DNA from: CAYOFK01 sp964403185
GTDB taxonomy: Bacteria > Bacteroidota > Bacteroidia > Bacteroidales > VadinHA17
DNA length: 17,977 nt
Direction of reading: 5' to 3'
Assembly: GCA_964403185.1 (NCBI GenBank)
Contig: CAYOFK010000043.1
Location: forward strand, 1-17,977
The notes under the pieces are model-generated. The model was not told where the DNA came from. It made no database searches and worked only from the letters and a program-made list of their open reading frames with translations. The translations under genes were made by a program, and so were the position numbers. Below are positions 7,310 to 15,372 of this stretch, piece after piece (within the stretch, counting starts at the first letter, position 1; each line of letters opens with the position of its first letter).

Positions 7310-7409
7310 NNNNNNNNNNNNNNNNNNNNNNNNNNNNNNNNNNNNNNNNNNNNNNNNNNNNNNNNNNNNNNNNNNNNNNNNNNNNNNNNNNNNNNNNNNN
7401 NNNNNNNNN
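7310..7409. other. Assembly gap of 100 N inside the tandem repeat
   Basis: Exactly 100 N, a conventional placeholder length. The left flank ends at unit position 84 and the right flank resumes at unit position 111. If the array is regular, the true missing length is 26 plus a multiple of 118 bases, not 100. Confidence 0.95.
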
Positions 7410-7464
7410 TACATTAAGAAATTTCTGCGGGTTGTAAAAAACCGCCAAGAAAAACCGCTAAGCG
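7410..7464. repeat. 118-bp tandem repeat, diverged terminal copy
   Basis: Bases 7410-7417 equal the last 8 bases of a unit, and 7418-7464 match the first 47 bases of the next with one change (T to C at 7446). The copy then diverges, losing most of the large hairpin, and merges into the terminator beside the lipoprotein stop codon. Confidence 0.85.
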
Positions 7465-7467
7465 GTT
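7447..7467 (-). terminator. Intrinsic terminator of the HMA lipoprotein gene
   Basis: On the minus strand, two bases after the stop codon, there is a 6-bp stem (AACCGC / GCGGTT) with a TTA loop. It is followed by TTTCTT, giving GGTTTTTCTT at the base of the stem. It is formed from the end of the tandem repeat, so the repeat array appears to supply this gene's terminator. Confidence 0.6.
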
Positions 7468-7469
7468 AG

Positions 7470-7814
7470 TTACTCCAATGGCTTACTGCTAATGTAAGTG
7501 TACCCTTTTTCTTCAACCATATTTTTCAGATCTTCAATTTTAACCTTTGATTTATCAAAGTTCACAATGGCATTTGAATCTGCATGTGAAGCCGTGACTT
7601 CAAAGACGCCGGGTATGCTTTCCAATCCAGTGGTGATGGTGTTTTCGCACCCGCCACAGGTCATGCCCTCTATCCTGAGTTCTACTGAGACCCTGTTCCC
7701 GGCAATTACTTCTGCTTGTTCCTGGCTTGATCCGGTATTTTCACCAGAATTCTTTTTATTCTGGCAGGCAAACAGAAAGGCAGCGAAAAGAAGGAGGATG
7801 ATTACTTTTTTCAT
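7470..7814 (-). CDS. HMA (heavy-metal-associated) domain lipoprotein
   Basis: A 114-residue protein with a lipoprotein signal peptide: positive MKK, a hydrophobic core, and lipobox LFAC with C17 as the lipidated residue. A low-complexity polar linker covers about 18-40 and one HMA domain about 42-110. The metal site is GMTCGGC with C53 and C56, as in CopZ, MerP and the N-terminal domains of copper P-type ATPases. Family knowledge suggests binding of Cu(I) or another soft metal; the lipid anchor places it outside the cytoplasm. I infer a membrane-tethered metal chaperone or scavenger. No P-type ATPase, regulator or efflux gene is adjacent. It stands alone on the minus strand between the repeat array and a 178-bp divergent spacer, with its own terminator. 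Confidence 0.88.
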   Translation of the reverse strand: MKKVIILLLFAAFLFACQNKKNSGENTGSSQEQAEVIAGNRVSVELRIEGMTCGGCENTITTGLESIPGVFEVTASHADSNAIVNFDKSKVKIEDLKNMVEEKGYTYISSKPLE

Positions 7815-7966
7815 TTTATTGAAGTTTAAGTTTTAAAACCTAAATATAACCAATTTTCATGGAAAACAGGCAGGTTGGCAGCAGGTTACGCCAGTAGTGC
7901 ATCATAGTTATCATCACGGGTGTAATGCTTTAGGCAAAAAAATTTAATATTCCCCATTGAATTCAT

Positions 7967-7974
7967 TATTTTTA
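7967..7974 (+). promoter_or_regulatory. Weak candidate -7 element for the permease gene
   Basis: TATTTTTA differs from TAnnTTTG only in the last base and lies 18 bases before the ATG at 7993. No well-spaced -33 TTG was found. The 178-bp spacer 7815-7992 must hold promoters for both divergent genes. Confidence 0.22.
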
Positions 7975-7992
7975 TCCTAGTTAAAATCCCTC

Positions 7993-9102
7993 ATGAAAGG
8001 TTCCCTGAGATACTTCTTCATAGGTCTGGCAATTATAATTTCAGTCCTTGGCCTGTGGTATTTTAAACACATTGTAGCCTATATATTAATTGCTGCGGTC
8101 ATCTCCCTGGTAGGCAGTCCCATTGTTGATTTCCTGAGGCGCATAAAAATCAGGAGGATAAGGTTGCCCAATGCCTTATGTGCCGCACTGGCCCTGATTC
8201 TTGTGTGGGCAGCCATCACCGGGTTCTTTTTGTTTTTCATCCCCCTGATCGTTAGTCAGGGACAGGAATTATCAAACATTGATATTGATACAATCAGGAA
8301 CAGCCTGGTAACACCTTTTCAAAAACTTTCAGACCTGTTTGAGCGCATGAAATCCGACCCGGCAGATGCCATTAGCCTTGAGGAATATATTGAAAATAAA
8401 CTTTTTTCAGTTCTGAACATATCTTTTTTATCAAATACCATTTCGGACGTGCTGAATGTATTGGGAAACCTGTTTATTGCTTTCTTTTCCATATCCTTCA
8501 TTTCATTTTTCTTTTTGAAGGAAAAAAATCTTTTTGGTGAAGGTATCATGCTTCTGGTTCCCACCAGGTATGAAGAAAAATTTCAGCATTTTCTGAATTC
8601 CACCAAGACACTTTTAACCAGGTACTTTGCAGGAATTCTTCTTCAGATCACCGGAATCACCATTTTTAATACTGTGGGACTCCTCATCCTTGGATTAAAC
8701 TTTCAGTTAGCTGCGGTTATTGGTCTGATCACGGGTGTGATGAATGTGATACCTTATGTCGGGCCCATAATAGGCGCACTTCTGGGGCTTTTTATCGGTT
8801 CTGTAAACCATCTTTATCTGGATTTTCATGCCGGGATCCTTCCTTTGCTCGGGAAAATGACCCTTGTATTCGCAATTACTCAAATTATAGATAACATCCT
8901 TTTTCAGCCGGTGATTTATGGAACCTCTGTGAAAGCACATCCCCTGGAGATATTCCTGGTTTTACTGATAGCAGGCAGCCTTGCCGGGATTGTCGGAATG
9001 GTGCTGGCCATTCCGACATATACGGTTGTCAGAGTGTTTGCAAGGGAATTTTTCGACCAGTTCAAAATTGTAAAACGCATTACAGAGAAAATAGGAAAAT
9101 AA
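7993..9102 (+). CDS. AI-2E family transporter (TqsA/PerM-type permease)
   Basis: A 369-residue integral membrane protein of the AI-2E transporter family. It has an N-terminal pair of hydrophobic segments (about 7-34 and 60-84), a soluble or amphipathic stretch of about 70 residues and an FFLKEKNLFGEGI region. The conserved core follows with GVMNVIPYVGPIIGALLGL, where PYVGP is residues 254-258, then further hydrophobic helices up to about 350. Members have been linked to autoinducer-2 export, Na+/H+ exchange or unknown substrates, so the family name should not be read as proof of quorum signalling. Nothing else here concerns AI-2. The next gene starts 3 bases after its stop, which suggests cotranscription and perhaps translational coupling. 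Confidence 0.9.
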   Translation: MKGSLRYFFIGLAIIISVLGLWYFKHIVAYILIAAVISLVGSPIVDFLRRIKIRRIRLPNALCAALALILVWAAITGFFLFFIPLIVSQGQELSNIDIDTIRNSLVTPFQKLSDLFERMKSDPADAISLEEYIENKLFSVLNISFLSNTISDVLNVLGNLFIAFFSISFISFFFLKEKNLFGEGIMLLVPTRYEEKFQHFLNSTKTLLTRYFAGILLQITGITIFNTVGLLILGLNFQLAAVIGLITGVMNVIPYVGPIIGALLGLFIGSVNHLYLDFHAGILPLLGKMTLVFAITQIIDNILFQPVIYGTSVKAHPLEIFLVLLIAGSLAGIVGMVLAIPTYTVVRVFAREFFDQFKIVKRITEKIGK

Positions 9103-9105
9103 AGT

Positions 9106-9672
9106 ATGAGACAATTGATCATTTCCATAGTATTATTCCAGGCAGGCATGCAGTTGGGACTGGGGCAGGTCAATGCGGAATTTCAAATTGATACAAGCTC
9201 GGTGAAATCGTTCCAGGTTCGTTTAACCAGCCGGTACGTTCTGGCAGATACAATGAATCATACCTTCCTGTGGGATTTTGGGGACGGCGCCACCTCTGGT
9301 TTGCCAAATGTTGATTATTTATACAACCGGAAGGGTACGTACCGCATAAGCTTTACCGTATCAGATGGATCTTTCTCAGATATGACCTCACACACAGTAC
9401 ATATAAATACTGTTGTAGAGGTTCCCAATGTGTTTACACCAAATAATGATGGCTTTAATGATCTGCTGGTTTTCAGAACGAACGGAAAAGATCTTTATTC
9501 AGTAGAAATTTACAGCAGGACCGGATCTCTTGTATTCAGGCAGTCGGCTTATACAATATCCTGGGATGGGAAAAATCCTTCAGGAGAAGATGTGTATCCC
9601 GGAGTGTATTATTATGTTATTCAATATGAGGGCAAGTATATCAGTAACGGATTCTTCCACCTCATCAGGTAG
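9106..9672 (+). CDS. Small secreted PKD-domain protein with type IX (gliding-motility-associated) C-terminal sorting domain
   Basis: A 188-residue protein with an N-terminal signal peptide (hydrophobic up to about G20, likely cleavage near LGLGQ). One PKD-like immunoglobulin domain lies at about 28-100, with the hallmark WDFGDG at 56-61 and an YRISFTVSDG strand. A C-terminal sorting domain occupies about 105-188: VPNVFTPNNDGFNDLLVF, then VEIYSRTGSLVFR, WDGKN, and the end GVYYYVIQYEGK...GFFHLIR. That is the type B (CHU_C-like) signal for the type IX secretion system of Bacteroidota. There is no enzymatic domain, and most such proteins are far longer. I infer a surface or secreted protein, perhaps a binding module. 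It starts 3 bases after the permease stop. Confidence 0.9.
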   Translation: MRQLIISIVLFQAGMQLGLGQVNAEFQIDTSSVKSFQVRLTSRYVLADTMNHTFLWDFGDGATSGLPNVDYLYNRKGTYRISFTVSDGSFSDMTSHTVHINTVVEVPNVFTPNNDGFNDLLVFRTNGKDLYSVEIYSRTGSLVFRQSAYTISWDGKNPSGEDVYPGVYYYVIQYEGKYISNGFFHLIR

Positions 9673-9782
9673 GTCAGGAAAGTCTTCACTCATTCATTAG
9701 ATCAGGCAGTTAAAAAGGAAACCCCTGAGCATAAAACCTGCTGAATGTTTCAGTTGCAAGCAGTATTTTTCAATTGGATGAA

Positions 9783-9810
9783 TTGATGTTTATTTTTCTT
9801 ATTATTTTTA
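9783..9810 (+). promoter_or_regulatory. Candidate promoter of the act (ACIII) operon
   Basis: A TTG at 9783-9785 is separated by 17 bases from TATTTTTA at 9803-9810, close to the Bacteroidota pattern of a -33 TTG and a -7 TAnnTTTG; the last G is A. It lies directly before the gap that hides the start of ActA. The remaining bases 9673-9819 hold no gene that I can recognise. Confidence 0.33.
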
Positions 9811-9819
9811 GCACTGAGT

Positions 9820-9919
9820 NNNNNNNNNNNNNNNNNNNNNNNNNNNNNNNNNNNNNNNNNNNNNNNNNNNNNNNNNNNNNNNNNNNNNNNNNNNNNNNNN
9901 NNNNNNNNNNNNNNNNNNN
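9820..9919. other. Assembly gap of 100 N hiding the 5' end of ActA
   Basis: Exactly 100 N, so the true length is unknown. Frames that appear to run through it are artefacts. The start of the ActA gene, and possibly other sequence, lies here. Confidence 0.95.
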
Positions 9920-9921
9920 AT

Positions 9922-10956
9922 GGACACAACATGAATGCAGCCGAAATAAAAAGAGGTGAGCGTTTGTTTTATGGATTGGTTTATGACAGGCCCGAGGTTC
10001 CTGCTTGTGTCAATTGTCACAATACTGTTGAGATTGACACACTCAACTGGAACCCTTCTGCATATGAAATTGCATTGAAATTTGAAAACAAAGACCTGGC
10101 TGCTTTTCAGAATGCTGTTTTGAATCCTGCGACTCCTACCATGAAGACTGTTCATGCCGGCAATTTCTTTACAAAAGAGGAAATAGCTACGGTAAAGGGT
10201 TTCCTTGATCATTTTGCCCGCACAGGCCTGACTCCAAAAAAACCTGTACTGACCAATGCGATTCTGTTTGTCCTTTTGAACCTGGTGGTCATTTTTGCTT
10301 TGATAGATGTATTTTTTACATGGAAAATTAAATCAAAGATGATTCATGTTATTGTGATACTGCTGGCCTCGGCCGGCCTGATAAAATTGGTTTCATCGGC
10401 TGCCATAAGCCTGGGAAGGTCTGAAAACTATGAACCCGACCAACCCATTACATTCTCCCATAAGGTACATGCAACTGATAATAAGATTGATTGTTTGTAT
10501 TGTCACACCACCGTAGAATACTCAAAATCAGCAAGCATCCCCTCTGCCAATATCTGTATGAATTGCCATATTCTGGTTGCCGAGGGTGCCAAATCAGGCC
10601 GGTATGAGATCGACAAAATAAAAAAAGCGTACAATGAAAAAACTCCCGTTGAGTGGATCCGTGTACACAATCTGCCAGATCATGTGTTCTTCAGCCATGC
10701 TCAGCATGTGGGTGCAGGGCAGTTGGATTGTGCCGAATGTCATGGAGATGTTGGGGAGATGCACATTATTAAGCAGGTTGAGGACCTTTCAATGGGATGG
10801 TGCATGGATTGCCACAGGACCAGAGAGGTAAATTTTGCAGGGAATGCCTATTACAAAGACTACCTGAAGTTGCACGATGAGCTGCTTAAGGCTAAGAAGA
10901 ACTCAGTTACGGTTGAAGATATTGGCGGTACCGATTGCATGAAATGTCACTACTAA
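9922..10956 (+). CDS. actA: ACIII multihaem cytochrome c subunit ActA, 5' end missing
   Basis: The frame is open up to the N run (GHN precedes the ATG at 9931), so this is a 5'-truncated gene, not one that starts at 9931. Numbering from that ATG, six haem c motifs are visible: CVNCH 26-30, CLYCH 188-192, CMNCH 209-213, CAECH 267-271, CMDCH 291-295 and CMKCH 336-340. The last five form the pentahaem core typical of ActA, which carries electrons from the ActB clusters towards ActE and the oxidase. Before it come two hydrophobic segments (about 107-129 and 137-160) and, further N-terminal, a monohaem cytochrome c-like domain containing the first motif. Attachment of that extra domain is unusual against the five haems described for ActA. 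ActB follows after 37 bp. The protein would sit at the periplasmic membrane face. Confidence 0.88.
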   Translation, partial: GHNMNAAEIKRGERLFYGLVYDRPEVPACVNCHNTVEIDTLNWNPSAYEIALKFENKDLAAFQNAVLNPATPTMKTVHAGNFFTKEEIATVKGFLDHFARTGLTPKKPVLTNAILFVLLNLVVIFALIDVFFTWKIKSKMIHVIVILLASAGLIKLVSSAAISLGRSENYEPDQPITFSHKVHATDNKIDCLYCHTTVEYSKSASIPSANICMNCHILVAEGAKSGRYEIDKIKKAYNEKTPVEWIRVHNLPDHVFFSHAQHVGAGQLDCAECHGDVGEMHIIKQVEDLSMGWCMDCHRTREVNFAGNAYYKDYLKLHDELLKAKKNSVTVEDIGGTDCMKCHY

Positions 10957-10993
10957 TTAAAAAGGGGTATGGTTTTTAAATACCTGATCATTT

Positions 10994-13963
10994 ATGAAGA
11001 AATACTGGAAAAGTCCTGAGGAATTGAAATTTGGCCCGGATCTGAAACAGGAGCCAAAAACTGAAATGGACCACAGGAATGCGGTTATTGATCTGTTACA
11101 GAATTCGAATTCTGAAAACGGAACTACAAGGCGGGATTTTCTGAAGGTATGGGGCTACAGTCTGACGGCTGCCACAATTGTTGCAAGTTGTGAACGGCCG
11201 GTCCAGAAAACCATACCCTACCTGATAAAACCCGAGGAGGTGATCCCGGGTGAAGCATCCCATTATGCTTCAAGCTTTTTCAACGGCAGCGAGTATGCCA
11301 GCATCCTGGTTAAAACAAGAGATGGCAGACCCATAAAAATTGAAGGGAACGACCTTTCACCATTCTCCAAAGGTAAAGCTTCTGCTACGGTTCAGGCTTC
11401 GGTGTTAAGTCTTTATGATGATGCACGGTACAGGGGACCGGAGAAAAATTCCAAACCCCTTTCCTGGGAAGAAATGGATGCAGAAGTAATATTAAAGCTG
11501 GAGGAGATAACAAATCGGGGAGGGAAGATCGTATTGCTGACAGGGACCATCATCAGCCCCTCAACTTCTGAAACCATAGCCCTTTTTCAGAAAAAATATC
11601 CCTCGGTTCAGTGGATCCAGTATGACCCGGTTTCTTTTTCAGGAATGCTCCATGCAAATGAGAAGGCCTTTGGTAAAAAAGTCATCCCTGACTACAGGTT
11701 TGGAAAGGCCGGCTGTATTGTGAGTTTTGGAGCAGATTTTTTGGGCACATGGCTGGCTCCTGTGTATTTTACCAGAGGGTATTCCAAAAGAAGAAAACTT
11801 CTTGATGGGAGCAAAGAAATGTCCAGGCACATCCATTTTGAATCAGGCATGTCGGTTACCGGTTCTAATGCCGATCACCGGTTTCCAATCAATCCGGCTG
11901 AGGAACACACGATTCTGGCAAATCTTTACAACCAACTGGCCGGAAACGCGGGTGTGCCGGCAATAAACACCGGAACACCTGCCGCAGTAATTGATGATAT
12001 TGCCAGGGAACTGTTGAAACATAAAAGCACGTCCCTGGTAGTGTCAGGCTCAAATGATGAAAACATACAGTTACTCGTAAATAAGATCAATCTGATTCTT
12101 GAAAATTACGGAACAACCATAGATCTGGATAACCATCTTAATCTGAGAAAAGGCAGCGATCCTGAGATGAAGATATTTCTTGAGGAACTGAATTCCGGAA
12201 AGATTGACGGTGTGATCTTCTATAATACCGACCCGCTATATAATCTGCCTGAATCCGGCCGGTTTCTTTCAGGACTGGAAAAGTGCGGATTTACCCTGTC
12301 GATGAATACTGCACCGGATGAGACCTCCACAAAAGCCGGTTATAGTTGCCCCGATAACCATTACCTTGAATCCTGGAATGATGCGGAGTTCCGGACAGGG
12401 AGTTTCAGTCTGGCCCAACCTGCCATTCACCCCCTTTTCAATACACGGCAGGCTCAGGACAGTCTGTTAACATGGGCCGGATTTGAAGGGAATTATTATG
12501 ACTTCATCAAAACCTTCTGGGAGTCAAACATCTATAACAAACAGAAAGATGCCGGAACTTTTGAAAAGTTTTGGATGAAAGCGCTGCAGGATGGTGTTCA
12601 TAACCCTGGCTCCAAAAACCGGAAAACCACCCCAGAATGGTTGGCAGGCATGTTTTTTAACAAGCCTGATTCTGATTCAGGTACCGGGCTGAGGATGTGC
12701 TTCTATGAGAAGATCTCAGTACGGGACGGACAGGGAGCAAATAACCCATGGCTTCAGGAAATGCCGGATCCCATTTCAAAAGCATGCTGGGATAATTATC
12801 TGTGCATTTCCCCGCAACTTGCAGAAAATGAGAAGCTGGAGAATGAAGATGTAGTCAGGGTAAACGGAATGGAATTGCCGGTATTTGTTCAACCGGGTCA
12901 GGCGGAGGGCACTGTATCGGTAGCGCTTGGATATGGCAGAACCAATTCAGGGAGGGTTGCCAGCGGAACAGGGGTAAACATATTCCCGGCAGTATCATGG
13001 GATGGAGATAACAGGCAATACTGGAGGGATGGAGTGGTTCTGGAGAAAACAGGGAGAAAATATAAACTGGCCCTCACACAGACGCATCATTCAATGGAAG
13101 GCCGGCCTATAGTAAAAGAAACCACTCTTGAAGAGTACCTGCACACTCCGGAGGAGGGTCATGAGGAGGGGAAACGTGAATATAAAACGCTGTATAAAGA
13201 CGTGAAGTTTGACGGGCACCACTGGGGTCTGGCCATAAACTTAAATGCTTGTACGGCTTGTGGCGCCTGCATTCTGGCCTGTCAGGCTGAAAACAACATA
13301 CCGGTGGTTGGGAAAGAGGAAGTCCGGAAAAGACGCATCCTCCACTGGATCAGGATTGACCGCTACTATGCAGATGAACCTGAAAATCCATCAGTGGTTC
13401 ATCAACCGGTAATGTGTATGCATTGTGACAATGCCCCCTGTGAAAATGTATGCCCGGTTTCAGCCACCATGCATAGTAATGAAGGTTTAAACCAGGTTGC
13501 CTATAACCGTTGTATCGGAACCAAGTATTGCATTAATAACTGTCCCTACAGGGTACGGAGGTTTAACTGGTTTAAGTATGCCGGCAATGACAAATTTGAC
13601 TATCAGCAGAATTCTGATCTTGGCAGGCTGGTACTTAATCCTGATGTTGTGGTGCGTGGAAGGGGAGTGGTTGAAAAATGTTCATTTTGTGTGCAAAGGA
13701 TACAGGATAAAAAGCTTAAGGCCAAGCTCGAAAACAGGACGCTGGAAGATGGGGAGATCCAGACGGCCTGTACGCAGACCTGTCCCTCGGAAGCGCTTGT
13801 GTTTGGAGACTTGAATGATCCTGAAAGCAAGGTTTCGAGGATGTTTGAAAACAACCGGAATTATTTTCTGCTGGAGGAATTGCATATACTGCCATCTGTT
13901 GGGTACCTTAAAAAAGTGAGAAATTCAGGGAAGAATGCAGGTGGCCCGACAAGTCATGTATAA
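10994..13963 (+). CDS. actB: ACIII iron-sulfur subunit ActB (MopB-like plus ferredoxin-like domains)
   Basis: A 989-residue periplasmic protein. A Tat-type motif TRRDFLK (45-51) precedes a hydrophobic stretch ending in VASC (C66), which suggests Tat export and lipid anchoring; this is inference. Residues about 70-700 resemble the molybdopterin oxidoreductase (MopB) fold, but in ACIII this domain carries no molybdenum cofactor. The C-terminal ferredoxin-like domain has 15 cluster cysteines: 753, 756, 759, 763; 808, 811, 816, 820; 840, 846, 850; 896, 899; 926, 930. Fifteen instead of sixteen agrees with three [4Fe-4S] and one [3Fe-4S] cluster, as described for ACIII. The protein passes electrons from the quinol site of ActC to the haems of ActA. 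Length matches ActB (about 1000). ActC follows after 35 bp. Confidence 0.95.
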   Translation: MKKYWKSPEELKFGPDLKQEPKTEMDHRNAVIDLLQNSNSENGTTRRDFLKVWGYSLTAATIVASCERPVQKTIPYLIKPEEVIPGEASHYASSFFNGSEYASILVKTRDGRPIKIEGNDLSPFSKGKASATVQASVLSLYDDARYRGPEKNSKPLSWEEMDAEVILKLEEITNRGGKIVLLTGTIISPSTSETIALFQKKYPSVQWIQYDPVSFSGMLHANEKAFGKKVIPDYRFGKAGCIVSFGADFLGTWLAPVYFTRGYSKRRKLLDGSKEMSRHIHFESGMSVTGSNADHRFPINPAEEHTILANLYNQLAGNAGVPAINTGTPAAVIDDIARELLKHKSTSLVVSGSNDENIQLLVNKINLILENYGTTIDLDNHLNLRKGSDPEMKIFLEELNSGKIDGVIFYNTDPLYNLPESGRFLSGLEKCGFTLSMNTAPDETSTKAGYSCPDNHYLESWNDAEFRTGSFSLAQPAIHPLFNTRQAQDSLLTWAGFEGNYYDFIKTFWESNIYNKQKDAGTFEKFWMKALQDGVHNPGSKNRKTTPEWLAGMFFNKPDSDSGTGLRMCFYEKISVRDGQGANNPWLQEMPDPISKACWDNYLCISPQLAENEKLENEDVVRVNGMELPVFVQPGQAEGTVSVALGYGRTNSGRVASGTGVNIFPAVSWDGDNRQYWRDGVVLEKTGRKYKLALTQTHHSMEGRPIVKETTLEEYLHTPEEGHEEGKREYKTLYKDVKFDGHHWGLAINLNACTACGACILACQAENNIPVVGKEEVRKRRILHWIRIDRYYADEPENPSVVHQPVMCMHCDNAPCENVCPVSATMHSNEGLNQVAYNRCIGTKYCINNCPYRVRRFNWFKYAGNDKFDYQQNSDLGRLVLNPDVVVRGRGVVEKCSFCVQRIQDKKLKAKLENRTLEDGEIQTACTQTCPSEALVFGDLNDPESKVSRMFENNRNYFLLEELHILPSVGYLKKVRNSGKNAGGPTSHV

Positions 13964-13998
13964 TAAGTGAATAAGGAAAAACCGGATAAAATAAGTAT

Positions 13999-15357
13999 AT
14001 GTATAAAACTGAGGTTAGAGGCTTATTGATAGAGGGGGGTAAAACCCTGGGGAATGTAACCACTGATATTATGAATCCCCTGGATACCAAAGCGGCACCC
14101 TGGTGGAGAATCGCCCTGGTTGTGGCAATCCTGATGAGTATCTGGGGGCTGTATTCCATCTATATTACTGTTACTGTCGGGATTGGAACCTGGGGTGTTA
14201 ACAACACAGTTGGCTGGGGCTGGGCCATCATCAATTTTGTGTGGTGGATTGGAATCGGACACGCCGGAACCGCATTTTCAATATTCCTCCTGATCATGCG
14301 GCAGAAATGGCGGACATCCATAAACCGTGCTGCTGAAGCCATGACCGTTGTTGCTGTAATGTGTGCAGCCGTATTCCCCTTATTACACATGGGCCGGATC
14401 TGGAATTTTTACTTCATCATCCCCTATCCGAACACCAGGGGACCACTCTGGGTGAACTATAACTCCGCTTTGTTTTGGGACTTTTTGGCCATATCGGCAT
14501 ACCTTCTTATTTCCGCCTCCTTCTGGTATCTTGGGATGATCCCGGATTTTGCCACCATCAGGGACAAAACCACATCGAAAGTGAAGAAGGCTGTTTATGG
14601 ATTTTTTGCAATGGGGTGGGTCGGCTCTGCCAGAGAATGGGTTCGCTACGAAGCTTTGGCTTTTATACTGGGGGGAATTGCTGCCGTCCTTGTAGTTTCG
14701 GTTCACTCCATCGTGTCAACCGACTTTGCAATAGGTATCGAGCCGGGCTGGCATACTACCATTTTCCCGCCTTATTTTGTGGTGGGAGCCATTTTCTCAG
14801 GATTTGCCATGGTGATGACCCTCATGATCATCATCCGCAGATTTTATAAACTTGAAAATTATGTTACGGATTCCCATCTGAATGCCATTGCCAAAATCCT
14901 GGTTTTCGTTTCGCTGATCATGGGTACGGCCTACCTGACCGAGATATTCGTGGCGTGGTACTCGGGGAACCAGTACGAGATCTTCACTTTTTTCCATAAC
15001 CGGATGACCGGCAATTTCACTCTGCAATTCTGGACAATGTTTATTTTCAATGCCCTGGTACCTCAGCTTCTTTGGTTTAAAAAGCTACGAAAAAACATTG
15101 CGGCCCTTTTCATCATTTCCATATTGATCAATATCGGAATGTGGTTCGAACGCTTTAATATAGTAGTTACCTCATTGGCAAATGACTACCTGCCGGCCAA
15201 CTGGACTACCTATCATCCTACACTTATTGAGGTTGGGGTGTATGTGGGTACCCTGGGCATCTTTGCACTTGGAGTCCTGTTGTTTTTCAAATACATACCC
15301 ATGATCGCTATCAGTGAGGTGAAAGCTGTTTTAAAGTTTAATAAAAAGACGAATTGA
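13999..15357 (+). CDS. actC: ACIII NrfD-like quinol-oxidising membrane subunit ActC
   Basis: A 452-residue NrfD/PsrC-family membrane protein with about ten hydrophobic segments, beginning at about residue 38. In ACIII this subunit binds menaquinol below the iron-sulfur subunit ActB and starts electron transfer. Conserved-looking polar residues in or near the membrane are the GIGHAGT motif (85-91, H88), H130 in PLLHMGRIWNFYF, and D161 in ALFWDF; these are candidates for the quinol and proton path, by family analogy. Further family segments are REWVRYE (212-218), VHSIVSTDFAIGIEPGWH (235-252, H236 and H252) and MWFERFNIVVTSL (381-393). ActB lies 35 bp upstream and ActD 15 bp downstream, so all are one transcription unit. 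Confidence 0.95.
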   Translation: MYKTEVRGLLIEGGKTLGNVTTDIMNPLDTKAAPWWRIALVVAILMSIWGLYSIYITVTVGIGTWGVNNTVGWGWAIINFVWWIGIGHAGTAFSIFLLIMRQKWRTSINRAAEAMTVVAVMCAAVFPLLHMGRIWNFYFIIPYPNTRGPLWVNYNSALFWDFLAISAYLLISASFWYLGMIPDFATIRDKTTSKVKKAVYGFFAMGWVGSAREWVRYEALAFILGGIAAVLVVSVHSIVSTDFAIGIEPGWHTTIFPPYFVVGAIFSGFAMVMTLMIIIRRFYKLENYVTDSHLNAIAKILVFVSLIMGTAYLTEIFVAWYSGNQYEIFTFFHNRMTGNFTLQFWTMFIFNALVPQLLWFKKLRKNIAALFIISILINIGMWFERFNIVVTSLANDYLPANWTTYHPTLIEVGVYVGTLGIFALGVLLFFKYIPMIAISEVKAVLKFNKKTN

Positions 15358-15372
15358 AAAAACCCTTCAGTT

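Larger units (their letters stand above)
7053..7469. other. Non-coding convergent intergenic region, 417 bp
   Basis: No credible gene lies here. The first 55 bases are AT-rich spacer after psd. From 7108 on, the region is made of a 118-bp tandem repeat rich in CGCTAAG heptamers and terminator-like hairpins, cut by a scaffold gap, and ends in a terminator for the minus-strand lipoprotein gene. Confidence 0.85.

Noticed and set aside
7108..7464. CRISPR array
   Set aside because: The repeat is a 118-bp tandem unit without alternating unique spacers, and no cas genes are present.
7993..9102. Quorum-sensing (AI-2) system
   Set aside because: Only the broad permease family is present; there is no luxS, lsr gene or receptor, and many members of the family have other or unknown substrates.
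9750..10212. Open frames running through the N stretch
   Set aside because: They consist largely of undetermined residues and exist only because N codons contain no stops; they also overlap the true ActA frame.
10994..13963. Molybdopterin oxidoreductase such as a polysulfide or tetrathionate reductase
   Set aside because: The fused MopB plus ferredoxin architecture, the 15-cysteine pattern and the flanking actA, actC, actD, actE and actF identify ACIII ActB, whose MopB domain has no molybdenum cofactor.
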